Made by a program: the position numbers and the translations under genes. A DNA stretch of 16,494 nucleotides from Lachnospiraceae bacterium (GTDB lineage Bacteria > Bacillota_A > Clostridia > Lachnospirales > Lachnospiraceae), in NCBI GenBank assembly GCA_017542725.1, contig JAFXWR010000014.1:1-16494 (forward strand), read 5' to 3'. A model generated the notes under the pieces. That model had not been told where the DNA came from and did not search any database. It saw nothing but the letters and a program-made list of their open reading frames with translations. Below, piece after piece: positions 14,102 to 16,494 of the stretch (position 1 is its first letter; the number at the start of each line of letters is the position of its first letter).

Positions 14102-15127
14102 CTATTTCCTCCCGACCATCTTTGATAGCCTTGGTACTTTCTTCATATCTACATTAACCTCGACGCTGAAAAGCATTTTTACTAACCACAAAAAAAGCAA
14201 AATTACCAGTATAGGTATTACACAAGTAGTTACAAGCATTACTGCAATTGTCTCTATCATTTTATTTAATTGTGAAGTGAGTTTATCAATTAATTTATTT
14301 GCCTTATCTTTAACTACCATTACAGCACTGCCAACTGTCTCAACCACTTTATCTTTCGCACCACTTACTGAATTTGCTATACTATTACCAATATTTTCCC
14401 AGAATCCCAATTCACTACCTTCATTTTCTTTAACATTAACTTCATTTTCGCTATTATTGTCATTTCTTGTTTCACTAATTTTTTCTGTAACAGATGTATC
14501 GTTTATATTCCCGATTTCTTTATCCAGTTCCTCTTTCAAAGCATCCCCTTCACTAATCATTTGTTGCATATTTGCCTCGCTGTAAGTTTTTTCTATAACA
14601 TTTGAAATATTGACACTAACTGGTATAACAAAAAATATCACCAATGCAAATACAAATATTCTTACCGCTATTTTTCTAAATGCTTCTTTATTATATAAAG
14701 TAAAAATACTAAACATTATGCAAGCTATCGGTATAAGTACTTTAAATGACACTAGCCCCATTATCGTCACAAGATATTTTTCCAGCATAATTGCACATAA
14801 AATTATCACAAAGTAACCAGTTAAATCTAAAAGTTTACCCGAAACAGCATTTGCTCTATCACCAAGTAAAAGTGATGCGCTTGCTGCTATAGTTGCAGAA
14901 GCGGCACTAATTTTAAGAACATTGTTTTGTTTTTCTTGTAATGAGTATATAGTCTCACTATGCAGCTTGGCAGATGAAGCATATCCAGAAAATACTGCAA
15001 ATGACAAAATTGCAATAATAACAGGAATTATGACCATCGCAATCCAAATTACTTTTTTATTATTCTTGGAATCCACTTCTTTCTCAATTAAATCAGTGTT
15101 TTCATTTAATTCATTTTGACTTTCCAT
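14102..15127 (-). CDS. 341-aa multi-TM protein with a long acidic/coiled middle region, unknown function
   Basis: Order of features: acidic hydrophilic N-terminus (1-24); TM helix (about 27-48); extracytoplasmic-looking region with small Ser/Ala residues; three or four hydrophobic segments (about 100-175); a long hydrophilic stretch rich in E, N and S (about 180-245); an amphipathic segment AKDKVVETVGSAVMVVKDKANKLIDKL (about 257-283), similar in flavour to YtxH/apolipoprotein-like helices; and a final strong TM (about 293-320) with a basic C-terminus. The ATG at 15125-15127 has a perfect GGAGG. First gene of the operon. I recognise no domain; a membrane-stress or envelope role would be a guess. 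Confidence 0.7.
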   Translation of the reverse strand: MESQNELNENTDLIEKEVDSKNNKKVIWIAMVIIPVIIAILSFAVFSGYASSAKLHSETIYSLQEKQNNVLKISAASATIAASASLLLGDRANAVSGKLLDLTGYFVIILCAIMLEKYLVTIMGLVSFKVLIPIACIMFSIFTLYNKEAFRKIAVRIFVFALVIFFVIPVSVNISNVIEKTYSEANMQQMISEGDALKEELDKEIGNINDTSVTEKISETRNDNNSENEVNVKENEGSELGFWENIGNSIANSVSGAKDKVVETVGSAVMVVKDKANKLIDKLTSQLNKMIETIAVMLVTTCVIPILVILLFLWLVKMLFSVEVNVDMKKVPRLSKMVGRK

Positions 15128-15225
15128 ATATAACCTCCGGTTTTTTTATAATAATTATCCAATATTATTTTACCAAAAAATAATAGAGACAGCCACATTA
15201 TTCGCTTAAAGATAAAGTAAAGCAC

Positions 15226-15672
15226 TTAACCAGGTATTTTTCTAAACTCATCAACCAATATGACATTTATTTGGTCATACTTTTTCAGCTCTTTGTCATT
15301 TGTAATGAAGTAATCGCATCTATTATTGATGGCTATAGATAGTTGAAATGCATCTATTAACTTAATAGGAGTATAGTTTGCCCTTATTTCCAGTGCAGTC
15401 TTATATTCACGAATTCCTATACCTAATTTATTAATTCCAAATTCTTCAATAAAGCTGTCCATTATGATCATTTTTTTAGTTTGCTTATTTCTCTGAGGTA
15501 ATACCTTCATCTCAACTTCACTTATATATGATGTATATATTTCATAATCTCCATTTATCAATTTCAAAAACATATCCCTTGACTTTAAAGATAAATTCGA
15601 ACCGCCTTCAAAAAAATAAATAAATGGGGCCGTATCAATAAAAACTTTTTTATAATTAGAATGATCTGTCAT
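15226..15672 (-). CDS. PIN-domain (VapC-like) toxin
   Basis: 148 residues. PIN-domain ribonucleases cut RNA with a cluster of acidic residues; here the likely set is D in VFIDTAPFIYFFE, E in SYISEVEM, D in KLIDAFQLSIA and D in FITNDKEL, all in the expected order and spacing, so the toxin should be active. I start it at the ATG 15670-15672 (MTDHSNYKKVF), which has GGAG seven bases upstream, rather than at an ATG 27 bp earlier. It overlaps the antitoxin stop by 17 bp, typical coupling for a toxin-antitoxin pair. No terminator is obvious before the next operon starts at 15127. Confidence 0.9.
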   Translation of the reverse strand: MTDHSNYKKVFIDTAPFIYFFEGGSNLSLKSRDMFLKLINGDYEIYTSYISEVEMKVLPQRNKQTKKMIIMDSFIEEFGINKLGIGIREYKTALEIRANYTPIKLIDAFQLSIAINNRCDYFITNDKELKKYDQINVILVDEFRKIPG

Positions 15673-15952
15673 CTCTACTCTCCGATAAATATTCATCAAT
15701 ACTTTGCTTATTATAAATTGATTTTTCTACGCCCATAAAAGTATTTAAATATTCTTTCTCTACCGTTTGATCTTTCTTGCTTGCTTTTTTTATTCTATTA
15801 TTTATTTCAAATGGTAAGCCGTTTAATGCAACTGTTTTATTCAAAAACATCCTAATAGCAGTTGACAAATCTAGGCCAATATCTTCAAGAACCATATTGG
15901 CATTATTTTTCAACTCTTCATCAACACGTATTTGTAGCACAGTATTATTCAT
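15656..15952 (-). CDS. RelB/DinJ-family antitoxin
   Basis: 98 residues. The N-terminus TVLQIRVDEELKNNANMVLEDIGLDLSTAIRMFLNKTVALNGLPFEI is a ribbon-helix-helix DNA-binding and dimerisation region of the RelB/DinJ type, which binds its own promoter. The C-terminal half (about 55-98) is charged and probably wraps the toxin. AAGGAG precedes the ATG by seven bases. The RelB/DinJ-type antitoxin is paired with a PIN toxin rather than the RelE/YafQ toxin that family name implies; such swaps are known. A promoter with an overlapping inverted repeat lies just upstream. Confidence 0.9.
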   Translation of the reverse strand: MNNTVLQIRVDEELKNNANMVLEDIGLDLSTAIRMFLNKTVALNGLPFEINNRIKKASKKDQTVEKEYLNTFMGVEKSIYNKQSIDEYLSESRDDRSF

Positions 15953-15962
15953 AAAATCTCCT

Positions 15963-16013
15963 TAATACTTTGTCATTACATTGTATTATAAATTTTTCAT
16001 ATATGTTTGTCAA
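15963..16013 (-). promoter_or_regulatory. Consensus promoter and putative operator of the toxin-antitoxin operon
   Basis: Minus strand: TTGACA (16008-16013), 17 bp, TATAAT (15985-15990), a perfect sigma-A match. Overlapping the -10, TAATAC (15963-15968) and GTATTA (15983-15988) form an inverted repeat 14 bp apart, placed where a ribbon-helix-helix antitoxin would autorepress. Confidence 0.8.
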
Positions 16014-16036
16014 TATTATAATGCATAAATTTGTAG

Positions 16037-16065
16037 AAAATAAAAAATCCCGATTGCCCGGGATT
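16037..16065 (-). terminator. Rho-independent terminator of the upstream radical SAM gene
   Basis: Minus strand: AATCCCG-GGCAAT-CGGGATT (16059-16065 pairs with 16046-16052) followed by TTTTATTTTC. It ends transcription arriving from the right before the toxin-antitoxin promoter. Confidence 0.75.
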
Positions 16066-16095
16066 AAAGGTGCACATTATACCTTATTGAATTAT

Positions 16096-16189
16096 GGGGA
16101 CGGAGACTAACAATTAATTGTTACTTATAATTAAATTTTTAGATTTTTATAAAAAAGTCAAATAACTGAACAATATTATTCTCCGTCCC
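16096..16189. repeat. MITE/REP-like element with GGGGACGGAG terminal inverted repeats
   Basis: GGGGACGGAG (16096-16105) at one end and CTCCGTCCC (16181-16189) at the other are inverted copies. The similarity extends imperfectly inward to about 20 bp (..TAACAATT.. against ..TAATATTGTT..). The inside is AT-rich with a 14-bp palindrome AACAATTAATTGTT (16110-16123) and no ORF. Just outside, CGTCCCTTTTATT (16198 region) duplicates part of the end. Elements starting GGGGACGG are familiar as dispersed non-coding repeats in many bacteria, some mobilised by REP-type Y1 transposases; none is encoded here. Confidence 0.6.
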
Positions 16190-16237
16190 TTTTATTCGTC
16201 CCTTTTATTTTTGCGTATTTGTTATAATTATTATAAA

Positions 16238-16494
16238 TTAATCTAACCATTTTTCCAAGATATTTAACTGTTTGCCATCTTTCAATACTGTAAATAATTT
16301 ATCAAGAATTCCTTTATATACTTTACACCTAAAACTATTGATATTTTTAAAAAATAGATCGTTGTCTTGTGCTAAATTTAAAACTGGACATGTGCCACAA
16401 AATGGCTGATAAACACAGTCTGAACAGTTAAGCTGAGATTCAAGCAGAGAGGCAATGCATGTTGTTTTACATGTAGGTGATTTAATTATAGTAT
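16238..16494 (-). CDS. C-terminus of a SPASM-domain radical SAM protein (HxsB-like maturase?), 5' part beyond window
   Basis: The last 85 codons, ending at a TAA (16238-16240). The visible sequence has the cysteine pattern of a SPASM domain, which holds auxiliary [4Fe-4S] clusters in peptide-modifying radical SAM enzymes: C-x3-C (CKTTC), then C-x2-C-x5-C-x2-C (NCSDCVYQPFCGTCPV) and a later C in FRCKVYKGILDKLF. This CxxC..PFCGTCPV arrangement resembles what I remember of HxsB, the second radical SAM protein of His-Xaa-Ser peptide systems, but the catalytic CxxxCxxC is outside the window so the assignment is tentative. It matters for what lies to the right: a ribosomally made, modified peptide locus. 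Confidence 0.7.
   Translation of the reverse strand, partial: TIIKSPTCKTTCIASLLESQLNCSDCVYQPFCGTCPVLNLAQDNDLFFKNINSFRCKVYKGILDKLFTVLKDGKQLNILEKWLD

Overview
The window is low-GC DNA in which every convincing gene lies on the minus strand. It reads as an amino-acid-fermenting (Stickland) anaerobe of the Clostridia. The evidence is a D-proline reductase (prd) operon with an in-frame UGA selenocysteine codon, next to selC, selA, selB and the proline-tRNA editing gene prdX. I cannot place it to genus from sequence alone.

Layout in the direction of transcription, right to left. (1) 16494-16238: C-terminus of a SPASM-domain radical SAM protein, followed by a MITE-like inverted-repeat element and a terminator. 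(2) 15952-15226: a RelB/DinJ-like antitoxin and PIN-domain toxin pair behind a consensus promoter. (3) 15127-12494: a four-gene operon of membrane proteins, consisting of a 341-aa protein of unknown function, a 124-aa hydrophobic protein, a 57-aa single-TM protein and a small MFS-type transporter. (4) 12387-8173: tRNA-Sec, a terminator-like hairpin, then selA-selB-prdX and a 60-aa membrane protein, mostly overlapping or tightly spaced. (5) 8029-7049: a TSUP (TauE/SafE-like) permease with its own promoter and terminator. (6) 6802-2096: the prd operon, prdC-prdA-small accessory gene-prdB. (7) 1963-1: a DUF3798 lipoprotein and the start of an ABC-transporter ATPase of the RbsA/MglA/nucleoside type, with their own promoter.

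Functional picture: PrdA (pyruvoyl) and PrdB (selenocysteine) form D-proline reductase and PrdC is its RnfC-like electron donor. SelA, SelB and tRNA-Sec supply the selenocysteine needed by PrdB. PrdX clears Ala-tRNA(Pro), which is useful to a cell whose proline pool is consumed as electron acceptor. The TSUP permease and the DUF3798/ABC system are plausible dedicated transporters, by position only. prdR, selD and proline racemase are not in the window.

Points worth a second look: an almost identical 20-bp promoter/dyad element in front of both prdC and the TSUP permease; a three-copy 33-bp (11-residue) lysine-rich repeat at the N-terminus of PrdC; a PrdC read through without selenocysteine; GC-rich palindromic elements just after four consecutive genes, one of which contributes codons to the accessory gene; a hairpin terminator wedged between selC and selA; and a small-membrane-protein operon of unknown role.
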